A DNA stretch of 64,000 nt from JBELHO01 sp042091375 (GCA_042091375.1 JBELHO010000011.1:20525-84524), one strand, 5' to 3'; shown: positions 28,745 to 38,087, counted from the first letter of the stretch. The notes: generated from the letters alone by a model not told the origin. Made by a program: numbers and translations.

Positions 28745-30328
28745 TTATTTGTTGTTAAGTATGGCTTCTTTCATGACTTCAAATACAGTTGTGTTATCGA
28801 CATAGTTACCATTCCAACCGTAGTTTGCCCCCCAAAGTTGCGCTGCTTTCAAGTCAGTTCGAGTAAATTGCTTGAAGTATTCACTGCCTTTGCCAATAGC
28901 CCAAAGCGGTACCAATTCATTGGTATGGTTACCTGAAGCAAATTGATAGCCCGGCATATTGCCTTCACCTTTATCTTGCACGGCAATAAACTCGTTAAAC
29001 TTGTCTTCATTAGGGTTAAAGCGGGCATCTACAATGGCTTTTTCACTTCTGTCTTTGGCCACAGCGCCGCCAACTTGGTTCGTCCAAGTGCCTTCACCCC
29101 AGATACCACCACACTCGTGATCCGAGGTTATGATCAGCAGTGTTTCTTGCCAGCTTGAATTGGCTTCTATCCACTCAATAACAGCATCAACCGCTTTGTT
29201 AAAATCTATCTGCTCTTCAATGAATCTAGGCATATTGTTGGCATGTCCCATCCAATCAATCGCACCGCCTTCAATCATGGCAAAAAAGCCTTGGTTGTCT
29301 TGGCTTAATACGTTTAATGCGCCGATACTCATTGTTGCTAAATCTGGCACATCACTATTAAACGCCATACCTGAGGGGGTATTGCCTGAGCCTAAGCCTT
29401 GTCTCGATGCTTGTAAGGTTGAATCAGAGCGTGCAATACCTACCACTCGTTGTGGTACGTTGACGCCTTTTGCTAAAGATTCAAATTGCGCTTTTGTATC
29501 AATATAAGCAATCTCTGGAGTTTGGTTATTTTGTAAATTATTAAATGTTTTTTGACCGCCTAAGAACTTGTAATCACTGTCTTGTTTTGTCGTTTTACTC
29601 TCACCACTTGCGTTGTACAGGGGGTGGCCGGCGCCCATGATCACCGACAGTTCGGTTGCCAGCATTTCATTGAAAATATCTGCATAATTGTTGCGAGATA
29701 CATTGTGCGCAATAGCGGCAGCAGGCGTGGCGTGAGAGACCATCACCGAGGTTACCACACCAGCAGCTTTGCCTTGTTTCATACCAATTTGCGCAACTGT
29801 CTCAAAACTTTCAGTATTGCTCCAATCGGTGTTAATGCGTCCAACCGAGGTTTTACGACCACTCATCAAAGCAGTGCCCGCAGCGGCACTATCAGTATAC
29901 GAAGTGTAACTGCCAACGCTAGTGAAGTCGTTGTTCATGGCGTTTGCAAATTGTTGCCAACGCATCTCAGGATCGTACCCCTGCTCCACAGCACCTGCAA
30001 TTTTGGCCGGCGCTGCCGCTTTTGGCAGAACATTGCCTTTGTCATCAATTAAGTTTAACGCACTGTGTGCCAAACCTAATACTATGGGTGCAGTGCCATC
30101 TGGTCGAGCAACTTGATAAGACTGGACACCTGCTTGACCTTGATAATAATCCGCCGCTAACCAACCGTTAAAACCGATACCATCGGATACCATTAAAATA
30201 ATATTTTTTGGCCCAGCTTGAGTTTTGGTCGATTCGACCTTAGCAGACTTATGGGCACAAGAAGTAACCAATACCGCTGCTGCGAGAATAGTTGTTTTGA
30301 AAATAATATTGTTCACTGTCAATTTCAC
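28745..30328 (-). CDS. Alkaline phosphatase, lipoprotein
   Basis: A 527-residue PhoA-family enzyme releasing phosphate from organic monoesters outside the cytoplasm. The N-terminus carries a lipoprotein signal with lipobox Val-Thr-Ser-Cys24. Active-site elements: MVSDGIGF with the metal Asp, nucleophile Ser147 in DSAAAGTALMSG, EGGAIDWMGHANN, SDHECGG and GNHTNELVPLWA with zinc-binding His and Asp residues. The start is GTG at 30328. The gap upstream (30329-30592) is the divergent promoter region with the small membrane protein gene; no clear pho box was seen. Confidence 0.93.
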   Translation of the reverse strand: MKLTVNNIIFKTTILAAAVLVTSCAHKSAKVESTKTQAGPKNIILMVSDGIGFNGWLAADYYQGQAGVQSYQVARPDGTAPIVLGLAHSALNLIDDKGNVLPKAAAPAKIAGAVEQGYDPEMRWQQFANAMNNDFTSVGSYTSYTDSAAAGTALMSGRKTSVGRINTDWSNTESFETVAQIGMKQGKAAGVVTSVMVSHATPAAAIAHNVSRNNYADIFNEMLATELSVIMGAGHPLYNASGESKTTKQDSDYKFLGGQKTFNNLQNNQTPEIAYIDTKAQFESLAKGVNVPQRVVGIARSDSTLQASRQGLGSGNTPSGMAFNSDVPDLATMSIGALNVLSQDNQGFFAMIEGGAIDWMGHANNMPRFIEEQIDFNKAVDAVIEWIEANSSWQETLLIITSDHECGGIWGEGTWTNQVGGAVAKDRSEKAIVDARFNPNEDKFNEFIAVQDKGEGNMPGYQFASGNHTNELVPLWAIGKGSEYFKQFTRTDLKAAQLWGANYGWNGNYVDNTTVFEVMKEAILNNK

Positions 30329-30592
30329 ACTGTTTTTGTTTGTGGTATATCATATCAACTTATTGTAACCATTATATGAAATTACAAAAATTACGAGAAA
30401 ATAACTAGGGCAGTCGCTTAGAAGTATTTATTTGATTTAAGAGGCATTATTAAGGCCTTTATATAATATGCTTTTAGGTATACAAATAAGGCAAAAGAAC
30501 GCAAAACGTTTGGCTTGTGCTTCTTAGCCACTACATTTAGCCAAGCATTTTTAGGCCATTATTGTTGCCTATACGGATGTTGAGGAATAGTC

Positions 30593-31000
30593 GTGTTTGC
30601 ATTATCTATACTTGTTTTTGTCATTATGCTGGTTGTTGCCTGTTTACATTTTTACTGGGCTTTTGGCGGCCAATATGGCCTGATGTCAGCAGGGCCAAGC
30701 TTAGAGGGAGGTAAAGACTTTATACCAAGCCGTATCTTGATCTTTATCGTTGCTTTGCTGTTACTGGCTCTTGCACTGTTAGCTATTCAACTCGTTGCAC
30801 CTATTGCGCCATTGCAGAAATATATTGATCACATTGGCTATGTTGTTTCTGCTGTGTTTGTGATCCGAGCCATAGGTGATTTCAAGTATGTTGGCTTGTT
30901 TAAAAAAGTCTACAACAGTCGTTTCGCTACTTTAGACACTAAGTACTTTTCACCACTGGTGCTTTTTTTAGGCATCGCCTATGGGGTTTTGTCTAGTTAA
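30593..31000 (+). CDS. Small four-helix membrane protein (DUF3995-like)
   Basis: A 135-residue protein with four hydrophobic helices (about 2-20, 47-68, 79-97, 117-133). The N-terminal LHFYWAFGG and the following Gly/Pro loop resemble the DUF3995 family; function unknown. Start is GTG at 30593 with GAGG about 9 nt upstream. Single gene, divergent from the alkaline phosphatase and convergent with ilvA. Confidence 0.75.
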   Translation: MFALSILVFVIMLVVACLHFYWAFGGQYGLMSAGPSLEGGKDFIPSRILIFIVALLLLALALLAIQLVAPIAPLQKYIDHIGYVVSAVFVIRAIGDFKYVGLFKKVYNSRFATLDTKYFSPLVLFLGIAYGVLSS

Positions 31001-31066
31001 CACAGGCATAGATCACATGACACGACCACACAAGATGAACAGCGATAAAAAAGCTGCGCTGGTATC

Positions 31067-31126
31067 AGCACAGGCATAAATACTAGCATCAATACTGGCA
31101 ACATTAGATCACTAAATCGCTAAATC
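31067..31126. repeat. 12-bp degenerate tandem repeat before the end of ilvA
   Basis: Five 12-mers in register: AGCACAGGCATA, AATACTAGCATC, AATACTGGCAAC (10 of 12 shared with the one before), ATTAGATCACTA, AATCGCTAAATC. Non-coding space between two convergent genes. Confidence 0.6.
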
Positions 31127-31178
31127 ACCATAAACTCTTGCTACCCGGCAATCTGCAGATCAGAACGCCAGTGATGAT

Positions 31179-32753
31179 TTACGACAAGAAAGCTCGATAG
31201 GCTGCATTATTGGTTTCTTCTTGCCACTCATAACCCAAGTCCGTTAAGTGTTCAAAAAAATCTTGTTGTTGATTTTCATTGACTTCAAAGCCAGCTAACA
31301 CTTGCCCAAATGCAGCACCGTGGTTGCGATAATGAAATAGGGTTATATTGTAGTGCTCACCCAAGGTATCGAGAAATTTTTCTAATGCTCCTGGGTATTC
31401 GGGGAATTGAAACTGGAAAATACGCTCATCAGTAGCGGTTGAATGATGTCCGCCAACCATATAACGGACATGTAATTTTGCTAGTTCATTATCGGTGAAA
31501 TCAGTAACTACATAGTTTTTATCATTGAGAGATTGACAAAGCTGTTGGCGATCTTGTTCACCTGAGGTGCGCACACCAACAAATATTTGCGCATCACTTG
31601 GCTTTAGGTCATTGCGGTTAACTGCCGAGCGATAGTTAAACTCGGTGATCACTCGGCCATCGAGGGTTTGACAAAAACGTCTAAAGCTGCCTTTTTGCTC
31701 GGGAATATTAACCGCTAATACCGCTTCTTTGGCTTCACCTAATTCACAGCGTTCAGAAATATAGCGCAAGGTATGAAAATTCATATTGGCGCCCGACAAT
31801 ATTGCCACCAGTGATTCATTGCCTGCGCTGGTTTGACAATATTTTTGCAAACCGGCCAAAGACAATGCCCCTGCCGGCTCAGCGATGACGCGGGTTTGTT
31901 CAAAGATATCTTTGATAGCAGCGCAAATTTCATCTGTGGTCACAGTGATCACGCCATCACAATAGGTTTTTAATAAATCAAAGGTATGATCACCGATGCG
32001 CTTTACCGCCACCCCATCAGCAAATAAGCCAACGTGATCTAAATCTACCGGTTTGCCACTTTGCAAAGCCGCCTTTAAGCAGGCGGAGTCTTCGACTTCG
32101 ACGCCGATGACTTTAATGGCAGGTTGCAATTGTTTTAAGTACACTGCCATACCTGCAGCTAGGCCGCCACCGCCAACCGGAATAAACACAGCATCACAAT
32201 GGGGTTGCTGTTGCAGTAATTCTTTGGCTACTGTGCCCTGACCAGCAATAATATCGGGATCATCAAAGGGTGGAATTAAGGTTTTTTGGCTTTGTAGTGC
32301 ATCTTGTTTCGAAGCGGCTTGCGCTTCATTAAAGCTTTTACCGACTAAGCGAACTTCAGCACCATATCGGCGCACGTTATCAATTTTTATTTCAGGGGTG
32401 GTAATAGGCATAAATATGGTGGCCTGAATACCAAGTTTATGCGCCGCAAGCGCTAGCCCTTGCGCGTGGTTACCGGCAGAAGCGGCGACAACTCCTCGCT
32501 CACTCTGCTGTTTAGATAAGTTGGCTAATTTGTTATAGGCACCGCGTAATTTAAATGAATAAACCGGTTGTTGATCTTCGCGTTTAAGGCTTATTTTATT
32601 GCCTAAACGCATTGACAATTTAGGGCATGGGGTGAGTTCACTTTCTATCGCTATGTCGTAAACAGGGGCGAGCAAGATACGTCTTAAATACGCTGTTGCC
32701 AAATCTTGCGCGACTGTGTTTTCCGCTATGGGCAGTGGTTGAGGATCAGTCAT
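31179..32753 (-). CDS. ilvA: Threonine dehydratase (threonine ammonia-lyase), biosynthetic
   Basis: PLP enzyme making 2-oxobutanoate from threonine, the committed step to isoleucine. From ATG 32753 the protein has 524 residues, near the E. coli length; it starts inside the ilvD stop (ATGACTGA overlap) with GGTGAG 7 nt upstream, so translation is coupled. The PLP Lys lies in SFKLRGA, the Ser/Gly loop in SAGNHAQG and the phosphate-binding loop in GGGGLAAG. Two C-terminal ACT-like regulatory domains are present, the arrangement that gives isoleucine feedback inhibition. Last gene of ilvGMEDA. Confidence 0.96.
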   Translation of the reverse strand: MTDPQPLPIAENTVAQDLATAYLRRILLAPVYDIAIESELTPCPKLSMRLGNKISLKREDQQPVYSFKLRGAYNKLANLSKQQSERGVVAASAGNHAQGLALAAHKLGIQATIFMPITTPEIKIDNVRRYGAEVRLVGKSFNEAQAASKQDALQSQKTLIPPFDDPDIIAGQGTVAKELLQQQPHCDAVFIPVGGGGLAAGMAVYLKQLQPAIKVIGVEVEDSACLKAALQSGKPVDLDHVGLFADGVAVKRIGDHTFDLLKTYCDGVITVTTDEICAAIKDIFEQTRVIAEPAGALSLAGLQKYCQTSAGNESLVAILSGANMNFHTLRYISERCELGEAKEAVLAVNIPEQKGSFRRFCQTLDGRVITEFNYRSAVNRNDLKPSDAQIFVGVRTSGEQDRQQLCQSLNDKNYVVTDFTDNELAKLHVRYMVGGHHSTATDERIFQFQFPEYPGALEKFLDTLGEHYNITLFHYRNHGAAFGQVLAGFEVNENQQQDFFEHLTDLGYEWQEETNNAAYRAFLS

Positions 32754-34629
32754 GGTGCTCACCGCGGCCATCATTGACGTGTTGATCGAGTAATTGCCGA
32801 TTGCGCACTGCGCCTTTATCTGCACTAGTGGCTAACATAGCGTAATTTTTTAACGCGTAACTGATGGGGCGTTGTCGATCAACAGGGCTCCAAGCGCCTT
32901 TGCCTTTAGCATTCATCTGTTGTCGCCGCTCAGCCAGTTGTTGCTCAGTTATTTGCAGAGCAATGACCCGCTTGGGGATATCGATATGAATAATATCACC
33001 TTGTTCAACTAAACCGATAGCTCCACCACTGGCGGCTTCTGGAGAGATATGGCCAATAGACAGACCGGAAGTCCCTCCTGAAAAGCGGCCATCAGTAATT
33101 AACGCACAAGCTTTGCCTAAGCCCATTGATTTGAGATAGGTGGTTGGATACAACATTTCTTGCATACCTGGCCCGCCTTTAGGCCCCTCATAACGGATCA
33201 CAACCACTTCGCCGGCAACAACTTTACCGTCGAGAATACCCGCTACGGCATCATCTTGACTTTCAAAAACATGTGCAGGCCCAGTAAAGGTTAAATTCTC
33301 CTCGGCCACACCCGCAGTTTTAACAATACAACCATCTAAGGCAATATTGCCGGCAAGCACTGCTAATCCCCCTTCGAGTGAATAGGCATTAGCGAGATTT
33401 CTAATACAGCCTTGTTCGCGATCGTCGTCTAAGGTGTCATAGCGACAATCTTGACTAAAGGCTTTGGTGGTGCGAATACCTGCTGGGCCGGCGCGATAAA
33501 AGGCTTTGACTGCCGCATCCTTGGTTAGCATAACATCGTATTTTTCTAGTAATTCAGCAAGGCTAGTACCCAAGACATTAACAACCTCAGTGTTTAGCAG
33601 GTTAGCTCGTGCTAACTCACCTAAAATAGCTACCACCCCACCAGCGCGGTGAACATCTTCCATGTGATATTTGGCTGTGGATGGTGCTACCTTGCACAAT
33701 TGCGGCACTATTCGCGATAATCGATCTATGTCTGTCATGGTAAAGTCAATACCGGCTTCTTGTGCAGTAGCCAAAAGATGCAATACGGTATTGGTAGAGC
33801 CGCCCATGGCTATGTCTAAACACATGGCATTTTCATAAGCCGCTTTGTTGGCAATGTTTCGCGGTAACGCGGTAACGTCATCACCTTGATAATAACGCTT
33901 AGTTAAGGCAACAATTTCGGTGCCTGCGCGCAAAAATAACGCTTCGCGATCGGCGTGGGTGGCCAGCATAGAACCATTGCCCGGCAACGCCAAGCCCAGA
34001 GCTTCAGCCAAACAATTCATCGAATTAGCGGTGAACATGCCCGAGCATGATCCACAAGTTGGACAAGCGGAGCGCTCTATTTGTTGACTTTGCTCATCGG
34101 AGACAGTGGGATCTGCGCCTTGGATCATGGCATCCACTAAATCGAGTTTAATAATTTGATCAGACAATTTGGTTTTGCCTGCTTCCATCGGACCACCAGA
34201 GACAAAAATCACTGGAATATTAAGGCGCATTGCTGCCATCATCATCCCCGGGGTAATTTTGTCACAGTTGGAAATACACACCATGGCATCAGCGCAATGG
34301 GCATTGACCATATACTCAACTGAATCGGCAATTAAATCCCGTGAAGGCAGGCTGTACAACATGCCACTGTGCCCCATGGCAATGCCATCATCGACGGCAA
34401 TGGTGTTAAATTCTTTGGCGACGCCGCCGGCTTTTTCAATGGCACCGGCAACTAATTGTCCCATGTCTTTTAAATGCACATGGCCGGGAACAAACTGTGT
34501 AAAGGAATTAACCACAGCGATGATCGGCTTGCCAAAATCGCCATCTGTCATACCAGTTGCTCGCCATAAAGCGCGGGCACCAGCCATATTGCGTCCTTGG
34601 GTAGATGTAGCCGATCGTAATTTAGCCAT
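32746..34629 (-). CDS. ilvD: Dihydroxy-acid dehydratase
   Basis: A 627-residue iron-sulphur enzyme dehydrating dihydroxy acids in valine and isoleucine synthesis. Cluster cysteines are seen in ISNCDKITPG and CPTCGSCSGMF; the C-terminal GGTSGLSIGHISPEA segment is typical. Overlaps ilvA by 8 nt. It is separated from ilvE by 158 nt that contain hairpins and a 5-bp repeat. Confidence 0.97.
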   Translation of the reverse strand: MAKLRSATSTQGRNMAGARALWRATGMTDGDFGKPIIAVVNSFTQFVPGHVHLKDMGQLVAGAIEKAGGVAKEFNTIAVDDGIAMGHSGMLYSLPSRDLIADSVEYMVNAHCADAMVCISNCDKITPGMMMAAMRLNIPVIFVSGGPMEAGKTKLSDQIIKLDLVDAMIQGADPTVSDEQSQQIERSACPTCGSCSGMFTANSMNCLAEALGLALPGNGSMLATHADREALFLRAGTEIVALTKRYYQGDDVTALPRNIANKAAYENAMCLDIAMGGSTNTVLHLLATAQEAGIDFTMTDIDRLSRIVPQLCKVAPSTAKYHMEDVHRAGGVVAILGELARANLLNTEVVNVLGTSLAELLEKYDVMLTKDAAVKAFYRAGPAGIRTTKAFSQDCRYDTLDDDREQGCIRNLANAYSLEGGLAVLAGNIALDGCIVKTAGVAEENLTFTGPAHVFESQDDAVAGILDGKVVAGEVVVIRYEGPKGGPGMQEMLYPTTYLKSMGLGKACALITDGRFSGGTSGLSIGHISPEAASGGAIGLVEQGDIIHIDIPKRVIALQITEQQLAERRQQMNAKGKGAWSPVDRQRPISYALKNYAMLATSADKGAVRNRQLLDQHVNDGRGEHHD

Positions 34630-34674
34630 GTGTTTGTTCCATATAAAATTTTAAAAATTAATGTTTAAGTCAAT

Positions 34675-34725
34675 GGCGTGAACTTGATACAAAGTAGTTC
34701 CACGCCTGAAGTGAGCTATAGCTCA
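34675..34725. other. Hairpins between ilvE and ilvD
   Basis: Two RNA-forming elements: GGCGTGAAC (34675-34683) facing GTTCCACGCC (34697-34706) with one bulged base, and the perfect 14-base palindrome TGAGCTATAGCTCA (34712-34725). No T-run follows, so they look like mRNA processing or stabilising structures and not a terminator. Confidence 0.6.
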
Positions 34726-34760
34726 TTGTTAACCTACACTGCAATGAGCAGCTTAGTTCT

Positions 34761-34785
34761 GTGCAGTGCAGTTCAGTTCAGTGCC
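34761..34785. repeat. 5-bp tandem repeat at the end of ilvE
   Basis: Five 5-mers GTGCA GTGCA GTTCA GTTCA GTGCC, ending 2 nt before the ilvE stop codon on the minus strand. Confidence 0.7.
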
Positions 34786-34787
34786 AG

Positions 34788-35714
34788 TTATTTTACCGGA
34801 TCCAACCAACCATCAGGGATCTCAGTGGTACCGTCAAAAATGCCAAAAAATGCTTGTTGTATCGCTTTGGTAATAGGTCCACGGGTTCCTTCGCCAACCG
34901 GCATACCGTCAACTGATTTTACTGGTACCACTTCAGTGGCGGTGCCACACATAAAAAACTCATCGGCAAGGTATAGTGATTCACGTGAAATAGGCTCTTC
35001 GCGCACTTCATAACCCAGTTGCTCAGCCAAGAAAAATACCGTGTCTCGAGTTAACCCTTGTAATATAGAGGCAGTGCCTGGCGGTGTATAAAGCACCCCT
35101 TTGCGGATCAAAAACAAGTTTTGTCCAGCGCCTTCACTGACCATGTTATTGACATCTAAGGCAACGCCTTCGGCATAGCCATGTCTGGCCGCTTCAGTAG
35201 AAATTAATTGCGAAGAAAGATAATTACCGCCAGCTTTCGCTGCCGTTGGCATGGTATTAGGTGCTAATCGATTCCAACTAGAAACCCCAACGTCAACCCC
35301 ATTTTCAATGGCATCAGCACCTAAATAGGCTTCCCAGCTAAAGGCAGCTATCATCACATCGGCTTCAGCGTCAATCGGTGGTCTAAGGCCCATGCCTATG
35401 TCACCTAGAAAAGCTAATGGTCGTAAATAAGCCGATTGCAAACCATTTTTAACCACGGAATCTTTACAGGCTTGAACGATTTGTTGCTGGGTAAATGGAA
35501 TGTGCATGCGATAGATTTTCGCCGAATCAAATAAGCGCTTGATGTGCTCTTCGAGGCGAAACACACAGGTGCCGCGATGGGTATTATAGGCGCGGATCCC
35601 CTCAAACACTGACGACCCATAGTGCAAGGCGTGACTCATCACGTGCACTGTCGCATTTTTCCAAGGCATTAGCTCACCGTTAAACCATATGAGTTCTGCA
35701 TTTACTTTAGCCAT
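34788..35714 (-). CDS. ilvE: Branched-chain amino acid aminotransferase
   Basis: A 308-residue fold-type IV PLP aminotransferase, the last step in valine, leucine and isoleucine synthesis. Conserved features: HALHYGSSVFEGIRAY near residue 30, the PLP Lys in AKAGGNYLSSQL near residue 160, EGAGQNLFLI and CGTATEVVPV. Third structural gene of the operon, 104 nt after ilvM. Confidence 0.97.
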   Translation of the reverse strand: MAKVNAELIWFNGELMPWKNATVHVMSHALHYGSSVFEGIRAYNTHRGTCVFRLEEHIKRLFDSAKIYRMHIPFTQQQIVQACKDSVVKNGLQSAYLRPLAFLGDIGMGLRPPIDAEADVMIAAFSWEAYLGADAIENGVDVGVSSWNRLAPNTMPTAAKAGGNYLSSQLISTEAARHGYAEGVALDVNNMVSEGAGQNLFLIRKGVLYTPPGTASILQGLTRDTVFFLAEQLGYEVREEPISRESLYLADEFFMCGTATEVVPVKSVDGMPVGEGTRGPITKAIQQAFFGIFDGTTEIPDGWLDPVK

Positions 35715-35818
35715 TTTATTTTCCTAATATTTTCTCTGTTATTTTCACTAGCCCCATTACAAGCAGGGTGTATAGTGATAATTATTGTGGGCGCTTGTTG
35801 TCTGCTAAGTATACCTAA

Positions 35819-36076
35819 TTAAGCACAGCATTGCTGCGTTTCACTATTGTCTACTTTGACCTCTTTAATGTCGATTAATTTGTTAATTTGATCCACCAAC
35901 AGACCAATAGAGCGCTCACTCTTAACCATTAATTGCACAGTGCCGGTCTGATTGCCGGTGTTGACTTGCGCAGTAATACCGTTAATTAAAAAACCTCGGT
36001 AACGCGCAACTTGTAAAATACGCTCCAGCACCACCTGTTTATCGTCAACGGTGATGGTTAATTGATATTGGTTCAT
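35819..36076 (-). CDS. ilvM: Acetolactate synthase II small (regulatory) subunit
   Basis: An 85-residue ACT-domain protein (YQLTITVDDKQVVLERILQVARYRGF) that binds and activates the large subunit. Size and position match IlvM of isozyme II. Begins one base after the ilvG stop, so it is translationally coupled. Confidence 0.94.
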   Translation of the reverse strand: MNQYQLTITVDDKQVVLERILQVARYRGFLINGITAQVNTGNQTGTVQLMVKSERSIGLLVDQINKLIDIKEVKVDNSETQQCCA

Positions 36077-36077
36077 G

Positions 36078-37742
36078 TTAAAAGCTCTCCATCATTTTAT
36101 CATTAGCAGTATTAGGCGGCACTAGAGGCCAAACGTTGTCTTTGGCATCAATTTTTACTTGTAATAAAAAAGGCCCGGGGTGATCTATCATCGCCTCGAC
36201 CGCAGCACTGACTTCCGACTTTCTGGTAATTTGTTGCGCTTTTATGCCAAACGATTGGGCGAGCATAATAAAGTCGGGATTATCGGATAAATCAGTTTCA
36301 CTTAACCGGCCTTCAAAAAATAGGTCTTGCCATTGCCGCACCATACCTAATTTAGCGTTATCGATAAGCACGATTTTAACCGGTAGTTGAAAGCGTTTTA
36401 TGGTGGATAATTCTTGCACATTCATCATAAATGAACCGTCACCCGATACCGCAATAATACAATCTTTTGGTCGGCTGACTTGTGCACCTATGGCAGCGGG
36501 AATACCAAAGCCCATAGTGCCCATACCGCCACTGGTGAGAAAATTACAGGGATCGTCAAACAACATATGCTGTGCCGCCCACATTTGGTGCTGGCCAACA
36601 TCGGTGGTCACACAACTGTTTTTGGGCATAGCATCACTGATTTGTTTTAACACCGCAGGGGCAAAAATATTTTCTCCGGGGTGGTCGTATTGCCATGCAA
36701 AATCGACTCGCATCTGCTCACATTTTTGCTGCCAAGGGTCAATAGCTAAAGGCATAGCTAAGGCTGGTAAATTGGTTTTCAAATCACCTAATATAGCTGC
36801 ATCGGCAAACCGTCGCTTATTGATCTCTGCGGTATCAATATCAAAGTGAATGATTTTGGCATGGGGCGCAAACTCGCCCAGTTTGCCCGTCACCCGATCG
36901 TCAAAGCGGGCACCAACCGCAATGAGTAAGTCGCATTGTTGCACCGCAATGTTGGCAGCTTTAGTGCCATGCATGCCCAACATTCCTAAATAATGCGGGT
37001 CATTGGGGTCAATTGCTCCCAAGCCTTTAAGGGTAGACACACTGGGGATTTTAGTAATGTCGGCAAAACTTCTCAGTTCATCAATGGCATTAGCCATGCC
37101 AACGCCACCGCCAACATACAATACCGGTTGCTCGGCCTGACATAACAGGGCAATAGCACTGCCAACATTTGCCGGCGGTAGTTTGACTTTATTGGTGAGT
37201 TGTGACAGATCTTCGGTACTTTGATTCAGTTCAGCCAACTGGATATCTTTTGGAATATCAACCAATACTGGCCCTTGACGACCTTCTAGGGCAATCGCAA
37301 ATGCCTTGTGTAAAATTATAGGTAAATCATTAACATCAGTGACTTGAAAAGAGTGTTTAGTACAAGCCAACGACAAACCAAACACATCGATTTCTTGAAA
37401 GGCATCAGAGCCCATAGCGGAAGTCGCTACTTGCCCAGTAATGGCAACAATAGGTATAGAATCAGCTAAGGCATCGGCAAGTCCAGTGATCAAATTCGTT
37501 GCACCTGGCCCTGAGGTCGCTAGACACACACCAACTTTTCCAGAGGCCCTAGCATAGCCAACCGCTGAAAACGCCGCACCTTGCTCATGACGACAAAGAA
37601 AATGTTGGACATTACTGTCATATAAGGCGTCATAAATGGGCATAATGGCACCGCCTGGGTAACCAAAAACATGCTCAACACCGTGTTGTTGCAATACTTC
37701 GAACAACACTGAACCGCCGGTTTGTTTCTTGTCAATTATCAT
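36078..37742 (-). CDS. ilvG: Acetolactate synthase II large subunit
   Basis: A 554-residue thiamine-diphosphate enzyme condensing pyruvate with pyruvate or 2-oxobutanoate. HEQGAAF near residue 53 holds the catalytic Glu; GDGSFMMNVQEL near 433 is the ThDP/Mg motif. The frame is intact, unlike the frameshifted ilvG of E. coli K-12. First structural gene after the leader and attenuator. Confidence 0.97.
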   Translation of the reverse strand: MIIDKKQTGGSVLFEVLQQHGVEHVFGYPGGAIMPIYDALYDSNVQHFLCRHEQGAAFSAVGYARASGKVGVCLATSGPGATNLITGLADALADSIPIVAITGQVATSAMGSDAFQEIDVFGLSLACTKHSFQVTDVNDLPIILHKAFAIALEGRQGPVLVDIPKDIQLAELNQSTEDLSQLTNKVKLPPANVGSAIALLCQAEQPVLYVGGGVGMANAIDELRSFADITKIPSVSTLKGLGAIDPNDPHYLGMLGMHGTKAANIAVQQCDLLIAVGARFDDRVTGKLGEFAPHAKIIHFDIDTAEINKRRFADAAILGDLKTNLPALAMPLAIDPWQQKCEQMRVDFAWQYDHPGENIFAPAVLKQISDAMPKNSCVTTDVGQHQMWAAQHMLFDDPCNFLTSGGMGTMGFGIPAAIGAQVSRPKDCIIAVSGDGSFMMNVQELSTIKRFQLPVKIVLIDNAKLGMVRQWQDLFFEGRLSETDLSDNPDFIMLAQSFGIKAQQITRKSEVSAAVEAMIDHPGPFLLQVKIDAKDNVWPLVPPNTANDKMMESF

Positions 37743-37881
37743 GGGTTTTTTAACTGTTAAACAATTTTCACTGCTTTATTGGGCCAATGAAGACGTGTTA
37801 ACTAGTATTCCTCTTTAATAAAAAAAATTGGTTTTAATCACTGACAGTTTTAACTTGCCTATTACACTGTCCCAATTAAGC

Positions 37882-37915
37882 AAAAACCCCTCGGTCCTTT
37901 CGGAGCGAGGGGTTT
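37882..37915 (-). terminator. ilv attenuator terminator
   Basis: On the minus strand a 10-bp stem AAACCCCTCG/CGAGGGGTTT (37906-37915 with 37884-37893), with an upper stem of three pairs and a four-base loop, followed by a run of five T and then GC. It lies 24 nt after the stop of the leader peptide and about 140 nt before ilvG, the position of the ilvGMEDA attenuator. Confidence 0.88.
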
Positions 37916-37955
37916 GTTAAATCTTTATTTTCTTTAGTTCAACAAACATCCTCGC
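37905..37955 (-). promoter_or_regulatory. Antiterminator pairing of the ilv leader
   Basis: GCGAGG (37950-37955, in the leader's Cys-Glu codons) pairs with CCTCGC (37905-37910), and TTTGTTGAA (37938-37946) pairs with TTTAACAAA (37913-37921) with one G-U pair. This 15-bp interrupted helix uses the 5' arm of the terminator and so excludes it, as expected if a ribosome stalls on the Ile/Val/Leu codons. Confidence 0.75.
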
Positions 37956-38013
37956 AATGATTAATAATCACTACGACGAGAATGTTAATAATTACTGAAC
38001 TAAGTTTTTGCAT
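37939..38013 (-). CDS. ilvL: ilv operon leader peptide
   Basis: A 24-residue open frame from ATG 38013 to TGA at 37939-37941. Residues 7-17 read VIINILVVVII: ten of eleven are Ile, Leu or Val, the three amino acids made by the operon. The start codon lacks a strong ribosome-binding site. It is followed by the antiterminator and terminator described here, so ribosome stalling on these codons should control read-through into ilvG. Sequence differs from E. coli IlvL, but composition and place match. Confidence 0.87.
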   Translation of the reverse strand: MQKLSSVIINILVVVIINHCEDVC

Positions 38014-38057
38014 ATTTATTGGCACAAATTAAATAAAAATTACATTTTTTGCTGTCT

Positions 38058-38087
38058 ATATAAATTAGTACCATAGCTCTAATTCAA
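38058..38087 (-). promoter_or_regulatory. Possible ilvL promoter
   Basis: On the minus strand TTGAAT (38082-38087) and TTATAT (38058-38063) with an 18-bp spacer, about 45 nt before the leader ATG. Each box has two or three mismatches to the consensus; a neighbouring offset is equally possible. The rest of the 38014-38220 gap to divergent comM is A/T-rich with nothing else recognised. Confidence 0.4.

Noticed and set aside
29582..30052. 156-codon plus-strand frame
   Set aside because: Fully antisense to the alkaline phosphatase gene, whose motifs are complete; composition is that of a shadow frame.
32754..32825. Longer ilvA start (24 extra residues)
   Set aside because: It would overlap ilvD by 80 nt; the ATG at 32753 has a ribosome-binding site and gives the family's normal length.
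34169..34654. 161-codon plus-strand frame over ilvD
   Set aside because: Antisense shadow of a highly conserved gene.
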